From: Maea johnstoni
Lineage: Eukaryota > Annelida > Polychaeta > Spionida > Magelonidae
DNA: 64,000 bases
Assembly: GCA_963942565.1 (NCBI GenBank)
Contig: OZ012684.1
Coordinates: 96,682,800 to 96,746,799 of the forward strand
Reading direction: 5' to 3'
Part shown: in pieces, positions 1 to 12,822 of the stretch
Numbering within the stretch: the stretch's first letter is position 1
How the letters are laid out: each line of letters starts with the position of its first letter
Notes under the pieces: generated by a model
What the model was told of the DNA's origin: nothing
The model's database searches: none
The model's input: the letters and a program-made list of their open reading frames with translations, nothing else
Position numbers and translations under genes: made by a program

Positions 1-25
1 CACTCGAGTTCGTGAGTGCATCTCT
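1..25 (+). repeat. Terminal scrap of a hAT-like MITE
   Basis: The first bases (CACTCGAGTTCGTGAGTG) match the 3' end of the repeat copy at 58.62-58.65 kb, a relative of the complete TIR element at 23.66-24.10 kb. The rest lies outside the window. Confidence 0.35.
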
Positions 26-1035
26 ATGATATATATTTACAAATTCTATAAAGCAAGAATGAAAACTGCGTAAAACATAGAATAACTGTTAATATTATCC
101 TCAAATTTATCATACAAGCCATTCCTAAAGTATACCCTCTTATCATCCTCAGTATTCCTCACACAAATTATCAGTTGAACTTAAATAAACAATTTATTTT
201 GTCATTTCAAATCTACTGTAACTGCAAAAAGTGTCAAGTCATTCTATGTTGCTAGGGGGCGCCCATTCCTGGGTGTACACACCAATAAACCGGTGTTTTC
301 CCTGTGTTTTGCTCAGTTTTCCCATGGTATCTCGCCATGTAATGCTTTCATGTAAGGAAATGTATGTTGCAATTACTGCTGGGAATATCTCCAAACCTGA
401 GAGTAGTAGGCAAGGAGTGGGCCCTGTGTATGCATCATCAAATTTTGCTGCCTCCCAAGTATGAGTCACAGATAACCTGTGTACCCCCAGCTGGCTGCCT
501 AATGACCTCATCCCCATGGCAACCTATCTGACCTAGATAGAGGCAGCGAAAATGGATAAGCCTCTGGATTGCCAACCCCGTGTCTACTACTCTCAGCCTC
601 TTTCTGAATAAAATCACGTGACCAAAACTACCCCAGGCTACACCGCGTAACTCGAGGCGAACATGCCCTTGGTGTTAGCATGCAGTCCCTATGGCGTTGC
701 GGATCAAGGGGATGTACATCTCTGCTCCAAACATACACTTAGAAGAACTTGATTGAACGTTTTTTTCTACAGTTGCAATGTCCACTGCCAGCAGACTCCC
801 CGCAGGGCTTTTGTAATAATAAAAACGGTCTTTTCGCAATATTTTTCTATGTGTTCTTTTTGTAAATTATGCAATGTTCAAGGCAATTTTGTCTTTTTCT
901 TGTCCCTGTCTGTTATATTTCGGATTGGGCTGGGCTGTATATATGAATTGAGTCTAGAATTCTTCTTTCAATATCTTTATTATCACTCATAATACATGCT
1001 ACGATTAAATCTGTTCTGAAATCATATCATCAACG
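26..1035. other. Non-coding stretch, nothing recognised
   Basis: Only short shadow reading frames are present. I see no splice-bounded conserved exon, RNA gene or clear repeat here. 1151-1344 is equally featureless. Confidence 0.5.
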
Positions 1036-1150
1036 GTGCTGCCATCACGTGTATGCTACCCAAAAAATTCTGTCACTAAACCAACACGTGGATGTGAGCA
1101 ATCACATCCTGGGTCTGTGCTGCTATCACAATATTGGGCGGTTATTCCCG
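1036..1150 (+). repeat. Decayed outlying unit of the 105-bp satellite
   Basis: This stretch keeps the order of satellite motifs (GTGCTGCCA, a CACGTG/CACGCG-type block, GGATG.GAGCA, CCTGGGTCTGTGCTG) but is heavily diverged. Diverged units flank the homogeneous core on both sides (see also 6.74-7.02 kb), as expected for a satellite whose centre is homogenised and whose edges decay. Confidence 0.6.
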
Positions 1151-1344
1151 ACTCTGTTTCTAGCCTACTAATCCAGACGCCACAGCAAGGTATCATATGC
1201 TGCATACATGTTTTTTGCTGATAACTGAGAAAAGATGTGTTATGGCGCTCAAAATGTATGTACCTTGCCAGTAATTTATGTGATAATATGTCCCTAGTAT
1301 ACATAGTTATGGTATGAATCTTATAATTATACACCCCACTGCAA

Positions 1345-4300
1345 ATATGCATGCTAGCTCGTGATACCACCACTCGGATCGAAGCAAACACACCATGGTA
1401 CTGTGCTGCTATCATAACATCGGACGGTGCTGCCACCCCGCGGATACTACCCTTAATCACTGGCACCATACCCACCGCACGGATGGGAGCACACACACCC
1501 TGGGTCTGTGCTGATATCATATCATCAGGCGGTGCTGCCACCCCGCGGATACTACCCTTAATCACTGGCACCATACCCACCGCACGGATGGGAGCACACA
1601 CACCCTGGGTCTGTGCTGATATCATATCATCAGGCGGTGCTGCCACCGCGCGGATACTACCCTTAATCACTGGCACCATACCCACCGCACGGATGGGAGC
1701 ACACACACCCTGGGTCTGTGCTGATATCATATCATCAGGCGGTGCTGCCACCCCGCGGATACTACCCTTAATCACTGGCACCATACCCACCGCACGGATG
1801 GGAGCACACACACCCTGGGTCTGTGCTGATATCATATCATCAGGCGGTGCTGCCACCCCGCGGATACTACCCTTAATCACTGGCACCATACCCACCGCAC
1901 GGATGGGAGCACACACACCCTGGGTCTGTGCTGATATCATATCATCAGGCGGTGCTGCCACCCCGCGGATACTACCCTTAATCACTGGCACCATACCCAC
2001 CGCACGGATGGGAGCACACACACCCTGGGTCTGTGCTGATATCATATCATCAGGCGGTGCTGCCACCCCGCGGATACTACCCTTAATCACTGGCACCATA
2101 CCCACCGCACGGATGGGAGCACACACACCCTGGGTCTGTGCTGATATCATATCATCAGGCGGTGCTGCCACCCCGCGGATACTACCCTTAATCACTGGCA
2201 CCATACCCACCGCACGGATGGGAGCACACACACCCTGGGTCTGTGCTGATATCATATCATCAGGCGGTGCTGCCACCCCGCGGATACTACCCTTAATCAC
2301 TGGCACCATACCCACCGCACGGATGGGAGCACACACACCCTGGGTCTGTGCTGATATCATATCATCAGGCGGTGCTGCCACCCCGCGGATACTACCCTTA
2401 ATCACTGGCACCATACCCACCGCACGGATGGGAGCACACACACCCTGGGTCTGTGCTGATATCATATCATCAGGCGGTGCTGCCACCCCGCGGATACTAC
2501 CCTTAATCACTGGCACCATACCCACCGCACGGATGGGAGCACACACACCCTGGGTCTGTGCTGATATCATAACATCGGACGGTGCTGCCACCCCGCGGAT
2601 ACTACCCTTAATCACTGGCACCATACCCACCGCACGGATGGGAGCACACACACCCTGGGTCTGTGCTGATATCATAACATCGGACGGTGCTGCCACCCCG
2701 CGGATACTACCCTTAATCACTGGCACCATACCCACCGCACGGATGGGAGCACACACACCCTGGGTCTGTGCTGATATCATAACATCGGACGGTGCTGCCA
2801 CCCCGCGGATACTACCCTTAATCACTGGCACCATACCCACCGCACGGATGGGAGCACACACACCCTGGGTCTGTGCTGATATCATATCATCAGGCGGTGC
2901 TGCCACCCCGCGGATACTACCCTTAATCACTGGCACCATACCCACCGCACGGATGGGAGCACACACACCCTGGGTCTGTGCTGATATCATATCATCAGGC
3001 GGTGCTGCCACCCCGCGGATACTACCCTTAATCACTGGCACCATACCCACCGCACGGATGGGAGCACACACACCCTGGGTCTGTGCTGATATCATATCAT
3101 CAGGCGGTGCTGCCACCCCGCGGATACTACCCTTAATCACTGGCACCATACCCACCGCACGGATGGGAGCACACACACCCTGGGTCTGTGCTGATATCAT
3201 AACATCGGACGGTGCTGCCACCCCGCGGATACTACCCTTAATCACTGGCACCATACCCACCGCACGGATGGGAGCACACACACCCTGGGTCTGTGCTGAT
3301 ATCATATCATCAGACGGTGCTGCCACCCCGCGGATACTACCCTTAATCACTGGCACCATACCCACCGCACGGATGGGAGCACACACACCCTGGGTCTGTG
3401 CTGATATCATAACATCGGACGGTGCTGCCACCCCGCGGATACTACCCTTAATCACTGGCACCATACCCACCGCACGGATGGGAGCACACACACCCTGGGT
3501 CTGTGCTGATATCATAACATCGGACGGTGCTGCCACCCCGCGGATACTACCCTTAATCACTGGCACCATACCCACCGCACGGATGGGAGCACACACACCC
3601 TGGGTCTGTGCTGATATCATAACATCGGACGGTGCTGCCACCCCGCGGATACTACCCTTAATCACTGGCACCATACCCACCGCACGGATGGGAGCACACA
3701 CACCCTGGGTCTGTGCTGATATCATATCATCAGGCGGTGCTGCCACCCCGCGGATACTACCCTTAATCACTGGCACCATACCCACCGCACGGATGGGAGC
3801 ACACACACCCTGGGTCTGTGCTGATATCATATCATCAGGCGGTGCTGCCACCCCGCGGATACTACCCTTAATCACTGGCACCATACCCACCGCACGGATG
3901 GGAGCACACACACCCTGGGTCTGTGCTGATATCATATCATCAGGCGGTGCTGCCACCCCGCGGATACTACCCTTAATCACTGGCACCATACCCACCGCAC
4001 GGATGGGAGCACACACACCCTGGGTCTGTGCTGATATCATATCATCAGGCGGTGCTGCCACCCCGCGGATACTACCCTTAATCACTGGCACCATACCCAC
4101 CGCACGGATGGGAGCACACACACCCTGGGTCTGTGCTGATATCATATCATCAGGCGGTGCTGCCACCCCGCGGATACTACCCTTAATCACTGGCACCATA
4201 CCCACCGCACGGATGGGAGCACACACACCCTGGGTCTGTGCTGATATCATATCATCAGGCGGTGCTGCCACCCCGCGGATACTACCCTTAATCACTGGCA

Positions 4301-5860
4301 CCATACCCACCGCACGGATGGGAGCACACACACCCTGGGTCTGTGCTGATATCATATCATCAGGCGGTGCTGCCACCCCGCGGATACTACCCTTAATCAC
4401 TGGCACCATACCCACCGCACGGATGGGAGCACACACACCCTGGGTCTGTGCTGATATCATATCATCAGGCGGTGCTGCCACCCCGCGGATACTACCCTTA
4501 ATCACTGGCACCATACCCACCGCACGGATGGGAGCACACACACCCTGGGTCTGTGCTGATATCATAACATCGGACGGTGCTGCCACCCCGCGGATACTAC
4601 CCTTAATCACTGGCACCATACCCACCGCACGGATGGGAGCACACACACCCTGGGTCTGTGCTGATATCATATCATCAGGCGGTGCTGCCACCCCGCGGAT
4701 ACTACCCTTAATCACTGGCACCATACCCACCGCACGGATGGGAGCACACACACCCTGGGTCTGTGCTGATATCATATCATCAGGCGGTGCTGCCACCCCG
4801 CGGATACTACCCTTAATCACTGGCACCATACCCACCGCACGGATGGGAGCACACACACCCTGGGTCTGTGCTGATATCATATCATCAGGCGGTGCTGCCA
4901 CCCCGCGGATACTACCCTTAATCACTGGCACCATACCCACCGCACGGATGGGAGCACACACACCCTGGGTCTGTGCTGATATCATATCATCAGGCGGTGC
5001 TGCCACCCCGCGGATACTACCCTTAATCACTGGCACCATACCCACCGCACGGATGGGAGCACACACACCCTGGGTCTGTGCTGATATCATATCATCAGGC
5101 GGTGCTGCCACCCCGCGGATACTACCCTTAATCACTGGCACCATACCCACCGCACGGATGGGAGCACACACACCCTGGGTCTGTGCTGATATCATATCAT
5201 CAGGCGGTGCTGCCACCCCGCGGATACTACCCTTAATCACTGGCACCATACCCACCGCACGGATGGGAGCACACACACCCTGGGTCTGTGCTGATATCAT
5301 ATCATCAGGCGGTGCTGCCACCCCGCGGATACTACCCTTAATCACTGGCACCATACCCACCGCACGGATGGGAGCACACACACCCTGGGTCTGTGCTGAT
5401 ATCATATCATCAGGCGGTGCTGCCACCCCGCGGATACTACCCTTAATCACTGGCACCATACCCACCGCACGGATGGGAGCACACACACCCTGGGTCTGTG
5501 CTGATATCATATCATCAGGCGGTGCTGCCACCCCGCGGATACTACCCTTAATCACTGGCACCATACCCACCGCACGGATGGGAGCACACACACCCTGGGT
5601 CTGTGCTGATATCATATCATCAGGCGGTGCTGCCACCCCGCGGATACTACCCTTAATCACTGGCACCATACCCACCGCACGGATGGGAGCACACACACCC
5701 TGGGTCTGTGCTGATATCATAACATCGGACGGTGCTGCCACCCCGCGGATACTACCCTTAATCACTGGCACCATACCCACCGCACGGATGGGAGCACACA
5801 CACCCTGGGTCTGTGCTGATATCATATCATCAGGCGGTGCTGCCACCGCGCGGATGCTAG
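1345..5860. repeat. 105-bp satellite array, about 42 near-identical units
   Basis: A 105-bp unit (CGGATACTACCCTTAATCAC ... GGTGCTGCCACCCCG) is repeated head to tail with almost no divergence. Two subtypes differ in one block: ATATCATCAGGC or AACATCGGAC. The second subtype occurs at about 2571, 2676, 2781, 3201, 3411, 3516, 3621, 4566 and 5721, so partly in runs of three; one hybrid unit lies near 3306. Because 105 is a multiple of 3 and the unit lacks stops, frames of about 1500 codons run on both strands (plus 1351-5874, minus 1056-5909). I read these as consequences of the period, not as genes: the peptide is an exact 35-residue repeat on either strand, with no signal peptide, recognised domain or codon-biased substitution. 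Confidence 0.93.
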
Positions 5861-6760
5861 CTTTCAAATACTGACACCATAGCCACCGTGCGGATGGGAG
5901 CACACACACCCTGGGTCTGTGCTGATATCATATCATCAGGCGGTGCTGCCACCCCGCGGATACTACCCTTAATCACTGGCACCATACCCACCGCACGGAT
6001 GGGAGCACACACACCCTGGGTCTGTGCTGATATCATATCATCAGGCGGTGCTGCCACTGCGCGGATGCTAGCTTTCAAATACTGACACCATAGCCACCGT
6101 GCGGATGGGAGCACACACACCCTGGGTCTGTGCTGATATCATATCATCAGGCGGTGCTGCCACTGCGCGGATGCTAGCTTTCAAATACTGACACCATACC
6201 CACCGCACGGATGGGAGCACACACACCCTGGGTCTGTGCTGATATCATATCATCAGGCGGTGCTGCCACCGCGCGGATGCTAGCTTTCAAATACTGACAC
6301 CATAGCCACCGTGCGGATGGGAGCACACACACCCTGGGTCTGTGCTGATATCATATCATCAGGCGGTGCTGCCACTGCGCGGATGCTAGCTTTCAAATAC
6401 TGACACCATACCCACCGCACGGATGGGAGCACACACACCCTGGGTCTGTGCTGATATCATATCATCAGGCGGTGCTGCCACCGCGCGGATGCTAGCTTTC
6501 AAATACTGACACCATAGCCACCGTGCGGATGGGAGCACACACACCCTGGGTCTGTGCTGATATCATATCATCAGGCGGTGCTGCCACTGCGCGGATGCTA
6601 GCTTTCAAATACTGACACCATACCCACCGCACGGATGGGAGCACACACACCCTGGGTCTGTGCTGATATCATATCATCAGGCGGTGCTGCCACCGCGCGG
6701 ATGCTAGCTTTCAAATACTGACACCATAGCCACCGTGCGGATGGGAGCAAGCACATCCTA
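5861..6760. repeat. 210-bp higher-order dimer zone of the satellite
   Basis: The unit changes here: the ACTACCCTTAATCACTGG block becomes GCTAGCTTTCAAATACTGAC. Successive 105-bp units alternate between ATACCCACCGCACGG and ATAGCCACCGTGCGG, and in step between CACCGCGCGG and CACTGCGCGG. The repeating unit is therefore a 210-bp dimer, present about four times. This block has its own amplification history, distinct from the main array. Confidence 0.85.
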
Positions 6761-7308
6761 GGCCTGTGCTGGTAACATAATATTGAGAGGTCCTGACCCC
6801 ACTCAGATACTAGCCTGCGAATTCTGACATATATCCTGTTTCTGTACCGACATGTCCTATATTGTATGCCCGTTTTTAGTGTGCCCCCCCTTTAACTCCA
6901 GCAAATCCACAAAGTAGCCCATGCTGCCACCACGCGGATTGGAGGAATCACATTCTGTGTCTGTGCTGCTATCATATAATTGGTCAGTGCTGCCACCATG
7001 CGGACGCTAGCCTTCGTACACAATAGCGAGGGATAGGGCTGCACACCGGTTCCCGGTTGCAGACCGTAACCGATCATTAAGCTGCCTAATGATAATGATA
7101 ACCGTCCCAAAATAAACCGGTCTGAAAAACCGATTACTGTAAATCACTTAAGTATAGCGGGAACAATAAGATAGCGATAATAGCGCTCTGCCCATATGCG
7201 CTATAATAACATCCCCGTCTTTATTAAATTCTTAATTAAACTTGCTGCTGCTGTTCCCGTTCACCGCTATACTTAGATCACGCTATCCATTGCAGTATCA
7301 TAATTGCG
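6761..7308. other. Diverged satellite units and fragments of inverted repeats
   Basis: Two diverged satellite units lie at about 6.74-6.82 and 6.93-7.02 kb. At 7034 the motif TAGGGCTGCACACCGG resembles a hAT-type tip, but no matching right end was found. Two complementary segments, AAGTATAGCGGGAAC (7150) and GTTCCCGTTCACCGCTATAC (7253), form a small stem with a loop of about 90 bp. No gene was seen. Confidence 0.45.
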
Positions 7309-7923
7309 CTGGGGGGTCAACTAGACCAAGACCTGTCAGGAAAATTTATGGCTCAGAAAATCATCAATAAGGCTAATGCCAGTCTCAAATTCCTTTACAG
7401 AAAGAAAATGTTCCTAAATCAGTACTGCAGAAAAACTGTCTGCATGGCATTGATTCAGTCGAGAATAGACTACGCCAGCAATTTCTATTACCACGGTCTA
7501 CCAAAATTCTTACAGAGTCGCCTTCAGGTCGTACAAAATAAAATGATTAGATATGTTTTTAACTACTCAAACAGAACACACTTGGTAGCCAACGACTTCA
7601 ATGAGGTTAAGTGGATGAGCATTGAAAACAGAATAAAATATCTGGCCGCAAGCCATGTATTTAACTGCATCGATGAACAGGCCCCAGAGTATCTTCAGGT
7701 TTTTGAAAGAGTAAATCTAAATGAATCCCACCACTATTACACCAGACACAGTATTAATGCTTTGATTTTACCAAAGGTTGGTTCATATGGTATAAAGTCC
7801 TTTCACTACATAGGTGCCAAAATCTGGAACTCTTTGCCAGATGAGATCCAGACTACGTTCAATAAATCTCTTTTTAAAGTGAGATGCAAAAAGCATTTCA
7901 TGTCAATCCTCTCCGATTCATGA
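7309..7923 (+). pseudogene. LINE reverse transcriptase, C-terminal part
   Basis: The frame begins within the thumb region (QLDQDLSGKF, typical after the RT palm) and stays open for about 200 codons to the stop at 7921. Family-typical segments are visible: K.NASLKFLYRKK, SRIDYASNFYY, LQVVQNKMIR and the C-terminal SFHYIGAKIWNSLPDEI followed by FK.R.KKHF. Endonuclease and catalytic RT (YxDD) regions are absent, so this copy cannot move itself. The open frame suggests a fairly young insertion. Assignment to the CR1/L2/Jockey group rests on these C-terminal motifs; the exact clade is not resolved. Confidence 0.8.
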
Positions 7924-7986
7924 GAGAAAAAAAGAAATTCATCAATTCTAGTCTGAATGTTTGTATTATACTATATGATATATTCA

Positions 7987-8749
7987 TACCTGTCAACCCC
8001 AGACAAAAAAAAAACAGGAGATTTTCTCACGCGGCACTGCCGCTACCATATACGTTAGTTTACCAACTTCCCACCAGGTGCCGCACCTGTATATATATAA
8101 TTAACCAACGTCCCACCAGGTGGCTCCTACCTAATATAGTGCCAATACTCTCAACTCTGCAGTAAACAGATGCACATAATAACAACAAATTAATTTTAAC
8201 ATGACCATGTTGTTTTACATCACTTTTCCCACCATTTCCTATAGATATGTCCACTTTTCACACTTTGCAGAAGTACGTGAACATCTCCCAGTTTACTTCT
8301 TGTGATATCTGGATACTCTTGTGCAATTTTATCACTAAATTTGCACATGTATTTTGCTCTTTTACGTGGAGGTGAATTTTCCTTATCAGCCTTTTTTTTT
8401 TTTAATTTTATGATGCTAGACCAGCATGCACCTCTTTCTACTTCTTAAAATTCAGCTTAACATCAATTAAAACATATCTACTGCTAAAAATAGGAATGGT
8501 TATCTAGGCTCAACTGAGTATTGTTTAGGCAGGCTAGAAGAGCTGAGTTGCATGCTAAGCTGTAGGAGTTTAAGCAGATCTGGGCTGAAATTGAGGAAAA
8601 ACAGGAGATTATAGTCACTTTAGACTGGTTTTCTAGAAAAACAGGAGAAAAACAGGAGACAAGAAAAAAACAGGAGAAAAACAGGAGGCAGGTAAAATGA
8701 AGTCCAAAAAACAGAAGACTCCTGTTAAAAACAGGAGACTTGACGGGTA
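7987..8749. mobile_element. MITE-like insertion with TACCTGTCAA/TTGACGGGTA ends
   Basis: The left end TACCTGTCAA (7987-7996) and right end TTGACGGGTA (8740-8749) are imperfect inverted repeats. The motif AAAAACAGGAGA recurs near both ends. No protein is encoded. The segment sits in the middle of the LINE 3' UTR, which supports it being a separate insertion. A clean target-site duplication is not visible. Confidence 0.5.
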
Positions 8750-8990
8750 TGTATATTGTTGTTATGTCAATCTTGAGCAGTGAGGTTGATCATTACATGT
8801 GACTGATGCCATTGGACTCTGGGCGGACTGGGACAACTATGGAAATAAGTTTCTAACTTTTAGTGTATATATCCTGTGTCTGGTTAGATTTCTATTGCAT
8901 AGCAGTTAATGACACTCCATCTATGCCAAATGCTATGTAATACACATTGTACTAGACCGAATAAAATCAAATAAAATCAAATCAAAGTTA

Positions 8991-10026
8991 ATATATACTC
9001 ACATCATTTACCAGCTTGGCTCTACGTTGGCGCCAAGGTAGAACGATTGACAAAAGGGTGCACGATTCACCAACCGTTTGCCACCCGGTTCGTAGTTTCA
9101 AGACCATATATGGTCAATTTATTGTAGGTTCGGTGTACCTACTTATGGGTCGGCGGCAAAGCACGCTACACAAATTAGTGGTCAAAAACAGAATTTTTGG
9201 GTAATATACATACTAATTTGGGCCCCTAGTTTGAAAAATCTAGTAGCCAACAGCGGATCTACATTAACCAAGTATCCCTTAACGTGAGTGTTAACCCTTT
9301 CCTTATGTATAAACTTTTTGTCTCAACTTGGAGTTTCCACAAAATGTTGATTTTGCTCTTATCGACTTATGTGACTGGTCTCATTGTAAAATTTGCCCAT
9401 TGCCAATAATACAAACACTCGAGCATTTAGTCACAAAAAAAAATGGAAAAAGCGGTTTCCAAACTGGAGTCAGACAGACTATAGTCCCAAATATGGTAGT
9501 GACAACAATTGAAATTTTAATTTCAAAGATAATTTCAAAGGCATTAGCCAGTGTGTATGTATGTTTATGGACTATAACTTCGACTTCATATTTACAAAGG
9601 CATACTTTGATAAGTTGGAAATTACAAATATAATCAACAGTTATAATCAAAAGAAACATGAAATTACAGGTAAAATAGTACTGTAGGATTATTATGTAAC
9701 TATATGGGAATATCAAATTTACAGGTGTACTATGTCCTGCGTGGCAGACACATTATACGAATATTCCGCTCCACAGCCTGTGGGGTGGAATATTTGGGCC
9801 AGAGGGATGTCATATTTGTTGTATCATACCAACAAACAATGAGTGCCTGACATTGGTGACCCAATTAGCAGCTCAGTCCCATGGGGAGTTCAATCTCAGA
9901 GTTGAAAGTCGCCATTTTATACCCTATAAACACTTTTAATATACTATTTAAAGCACATGGGCAGCCTGCATTGATCCTCAGTAGTTTTCTTCAATGACTC
10001 ATTTTAAAGATGCAATTTGTCATTAG
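8991..10026. other. Non-coding, no recognised gene
   Basis: The segment is mostly AT-rich unique sequence. A short hairpin with arms around GAATATTCC and GGAATATT lies at about 9757-9796. Open frames here are short and show no family motifs. Confidence 0.4.
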
Positions 10027-10626
10027 ATAAACTAGTGATCTAATTTTAAATTACCAATTTTGCTTGCAGGATTGCCCTAATAATACATCTCAGAGCATAT
10101 ACATTACAGGATGTGGCAGCAGAAAATTGACTTATAAAAGCGGTTTTAATAGAAATGACTACAAGAAAGTGGTATATTTAGTTTAGGAAGTATACTGGTA
10201 TACGATACTCTGGCGTGTAGCTTAATATAGGAGTTTTAGCATGCTCCTGAGGGTTGTAAGTTGTAAAAAGTGGCTTTAAAAAATTATGTGTGACCATATC
10301 CTGTCATGTATGCCCTCTGGCTTTTGAAAATGAATAGCTGGGAATTAAATGGACCTAATTTTTTCAAAACTTTTGGGCTTATATATATTTACTGATCGCG
10401 GCCCTGCAAAGGGAATATTGGCCCCTTATAAATCAGCTTTTTTACAACTTTACTTTGTTCTATTTCACTTGAAAGTGTCCCAAAATGCACCTCAGAGCAC
10501 CTAATTTTCAAAAATTGTCATTCGATAAACTAGTGATCTAATTCTAAATTACCAATTTTGCTTGCAGGATTGCCCTAATAATACATCTCAGAGCATATAC
10601 ATTACAGGATGTGGCAGCAGAAAATT
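10027..10626 (+). repeat. Two direct copies of a ~100-bp segment
   Basis: The segment containing AAATTACCAATTTTGCTTGC and ACATTACAGGATGTGGCAGC occurs at about 10027-10126 and again at 10528-10626, nearly identical. Between and after them are copies of a second dispersed motif (TTTCACTTGAAAGTGTCCC ... CACCTCAGAGCACC) seen at 10.40-10.53 kb and 14.47-14.70 kb. Confidence 0.8.
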
Positions 10627-10999
10627 TACAGGTGTACTGTACCCCCTACCATGGACGCTATGCTGTTGCAAACTAACCCTGCAAAGAAAATATTTGCCCC
10701 TTCAAAAAATCAGCTTCTTTACAATTTTCTTCAGTTGCGGATCCAGGGGGGGGGTTCGAGGGGTTCGACGAACCCCCCCTGGCTAGTGGGTTACTTTGCA
10801 CCACCACACCACCTGTGGACAAACATCAAAACTAATTGTTGTTTTTTTGCCTCGGCCACCATTTGCAATTGCAATTCATTTGTTTTCCAAGGCTTTGGGT
10901 GGGCAACAGGCTGATTGGTGTCAGCAAGGTATAGGCCCGGGCAGATGAACATCCTGCTTGAGGGGATTATCTGCCATCAACCAACCATAACAGAAATAC

Positions 11000-11365
11000 A
11001 ATCCAGTCGTTTGCAGACTAAGAATAGCTTGAGTTGAAAACCTGTAGTTTGTTAGGTGAGGGGGGGGGGGGGGGGGGGGGGATTGTTGATTTTCTAACTT
11101 CTAGATCACTTGATACCTTAGTCTAGCGGTTACAGAATCACAGTCTCGTCGGTTGTTTGCAGATTAGGAATACCTGGAAAAACCTAACGTTTGTTAGGTG
11201 AGGGGGGGGGGGGGTTCGTTGATTCTCTAACTTCTAGATCACTTGATTCTATAGTCTAGCGGATACAAAATTAGTCCAGGCGTTTGCAGATAAAGAATAG
11301 CTGGGAAAATCTGAAGTTTCTTAGGTGAGGGGGGGGTGGGGGTCGTTGATTCTATAACCTCTAGG
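11000..11365 (+). repeat. Three tandem ~110-140-bp units with G-tracts
   Basis: Three units share TTTGCAGA..AGAATA.CTGG, TTTGTTAGGTGAGGGGG, a G homopolymer of varying length, then GTTGATT.TCTAACTTCTAG and TAGTCTAGCGG. The first G run is over 20 bases. Unit length varies mostly through the G tract. Confidence 0.75.
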
Positions 11366-11791
11366 TTGATTCCTCCAAAACCTATGAAAAATACCTAGTT
11401 CTAAGCAACAGCTATATAGATTACAATATTTAAACACCTTATAAACCAACATATATTTATCTAATTCACCTACTTGAAAGTGTTGATTTCCGAGAATTCA
11501 ACCAGCACAATAAGAGAAATTTACTGAATGGCTATCAGGACTTGTGTTAAGGGGGCACGGGACCTTCGCACCTTTAAATAGGGTGTTTTTTTGTTTTTTT
11601 GATATGTGAAAGCTGAAAAGGTTTGCTACTTATTCCTTTGAACTAGAACTCTCAACTAGAACTACAACTGACAAAAAAGGGAGTTTTTAAAAAGCTTTCT
11701 ACTAAAGGCCAGATCTCCTGAAGCACCATGCTGTGATGTTTATCTAAGATCTTAATATCCCCTCCTTATCTGATCTCTCCTGGGAGGTGTG

Positions 11792-11869
11792 CTATATACT
11801 AGCTGATTGATGGGTACTGGGGGTTAGTTCCTATATACTAGCTGATTGATGGGTACTGGGGGTTAGTTC
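11792..11869 (+). repeat. 39-bp direct duplication
   Basis: CTATATACTAGCTGATTGAT...GGGGGTTAGTTC is repeated perfectly at 11792 and 11831, a recent local duplication inside the 10.73-14.47 kb element. Confidence 0.85.
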
Positions 11870-12239
11870 CTGGCAGGCCAAGAATGTGTATTCAAATGGT
11901 AGTATCCTGTTTACCCAGGAAACAGGCACCAAGCAGTTATGAGTGACCAATTCATTGCAATTAGGGTATTGAATATTGGTGTGATTTTTGTGCATGAGCT
12001 GTCTGGCTTTACAGTTGCAGGTCAGACAGGTGAGGTAAAACCAATCAAATGCTCCAGAAAAATTCTGGTGTGTGTCTGGTAGGGGCAGGATGTTTGGGAT
12101 GCATGTTACCTAGGTGAACAGGGTTTCCTGTAGAGATTTAAGGTTAGGAGAGGACATTCAGATGCTGACCCCAGGACAGTGCAGAGTCTGAATGTTTCCT
12201 TACAATGGGAAGTAGCTCCAGAAGGAAGCTGTAAGCCAC

Positions 12240-12822
12240 ATGCAGCCAAGGAAGAGGGTGTTTGAATGGGAAAAAACATCTTCTGTACCAGCTGATTTGG
12301 ATACAATAGAGGATGGGGAATCTGAGAAATCACCAACTATTCATAGTGCGGCTGTTGTAGAAAGCTTAGACTGGTGAGTACTGGTTCAGATGACAGTGGC
12401 ATAGGAATTGAAGATGCAGAGTTTGAGGAAAGAGACACTGATCATGACTCAGAAGATGAGACAAATTCCTGTGAAGAAAGGGTATCAGGAAGACATATTC
12501 TGCATTCACAAGAACTTGAGGACAGCCTTCAGAAAGCTGCAGTGTGTGCATACTGTCTTGATGGAAAGTTAGAACAATGGCAAGACAGTAGAAGGACAAG
12601 GACTTCGATCCGCCCTATTTTGGAGATGCTCAAATGAGGATTGTGATGGAAAGAGAGCAGACTTTCCTAGTAGTGACAAAAATGGACGATTTTATACTAT
12701 AAACAGACAATCAGTTCTATCAGGACGCCTGTGTGGAAATGGACATAATGCGCTTCTATAGTTTAGTGCAGCTATGGATCTACCTCCTCCAGTAACCCCC
12801 AAAAGTTTCAAGAAGCATGAGG
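12240..12822 (+). pseudogene. Mutator-type transposase, N-terminal fragment, frameshifted
   Basis: Three overlapping plus-strand frames follow one another and read as one decayed protein start: MQPRKRVFEWEKTSSVPADL; then an acidic serine-rich segment (STGSDDSGIGIEDAEFEERD) with SLQKAAVCAYC; then ALFWRCSNEDCDGKR, FYTINRQSVLSGRLCGNGH and AAMDLPPPVTPKSFKKHE. The last part matches the characteristic start of animal Mutator-like transposases (a short Cys-containing module, then ..NRRSVLA.R..G.GH..L..F...M..PPPV....). At least two frame changes and one in-frame stop are visible, and the catalytic DDE region is missing. It lies inside the 10.73-14.47 kb element. Assignment rests on motif recognition only. 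Confidence 0.6.

Larger units (their letters stand above)
7309..8990 (+). mobile_element. 5'-truncated LINE (CR1/L2/Jockey-like), split by a MITE
   Basis: This is the 3' part of a non-LTR retrotransposon. The end of the reverse-transcriptase protein (7309-7923) is followed by a 3' UTR and a tail of degenerate AATAAAATCA repeats at about 8950-8990. A 763-bp inverted-repeat element (7987-8749) interrupts the UTR. The 5' part is missing, the usual outcome of incomplete target-primed reverse transcription. Confidence 0.75.

Noticed and set aside
1056-5909. Very long open frames on both strands (about 1600 and 1500 codons)
   Set aside because: They follow from a stop-free unit whose length is a multiple of 3. 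Both strands and subtypes are equally open, with no domain or codon-level constraint.
1345-6760. CRISPR array
   Set aside because: Units are contiguous 105-bp repeats without unique spacers, in a eukaryotic context; the same holds for the 83-bp array at 62-64 kb.
9016-9204. Possible DIRS relic (STLHKLVVKN resembles EWSLHKVV)
   Set aside because: Similarity is limited to about ten residues, with no RNase H motif upstream.
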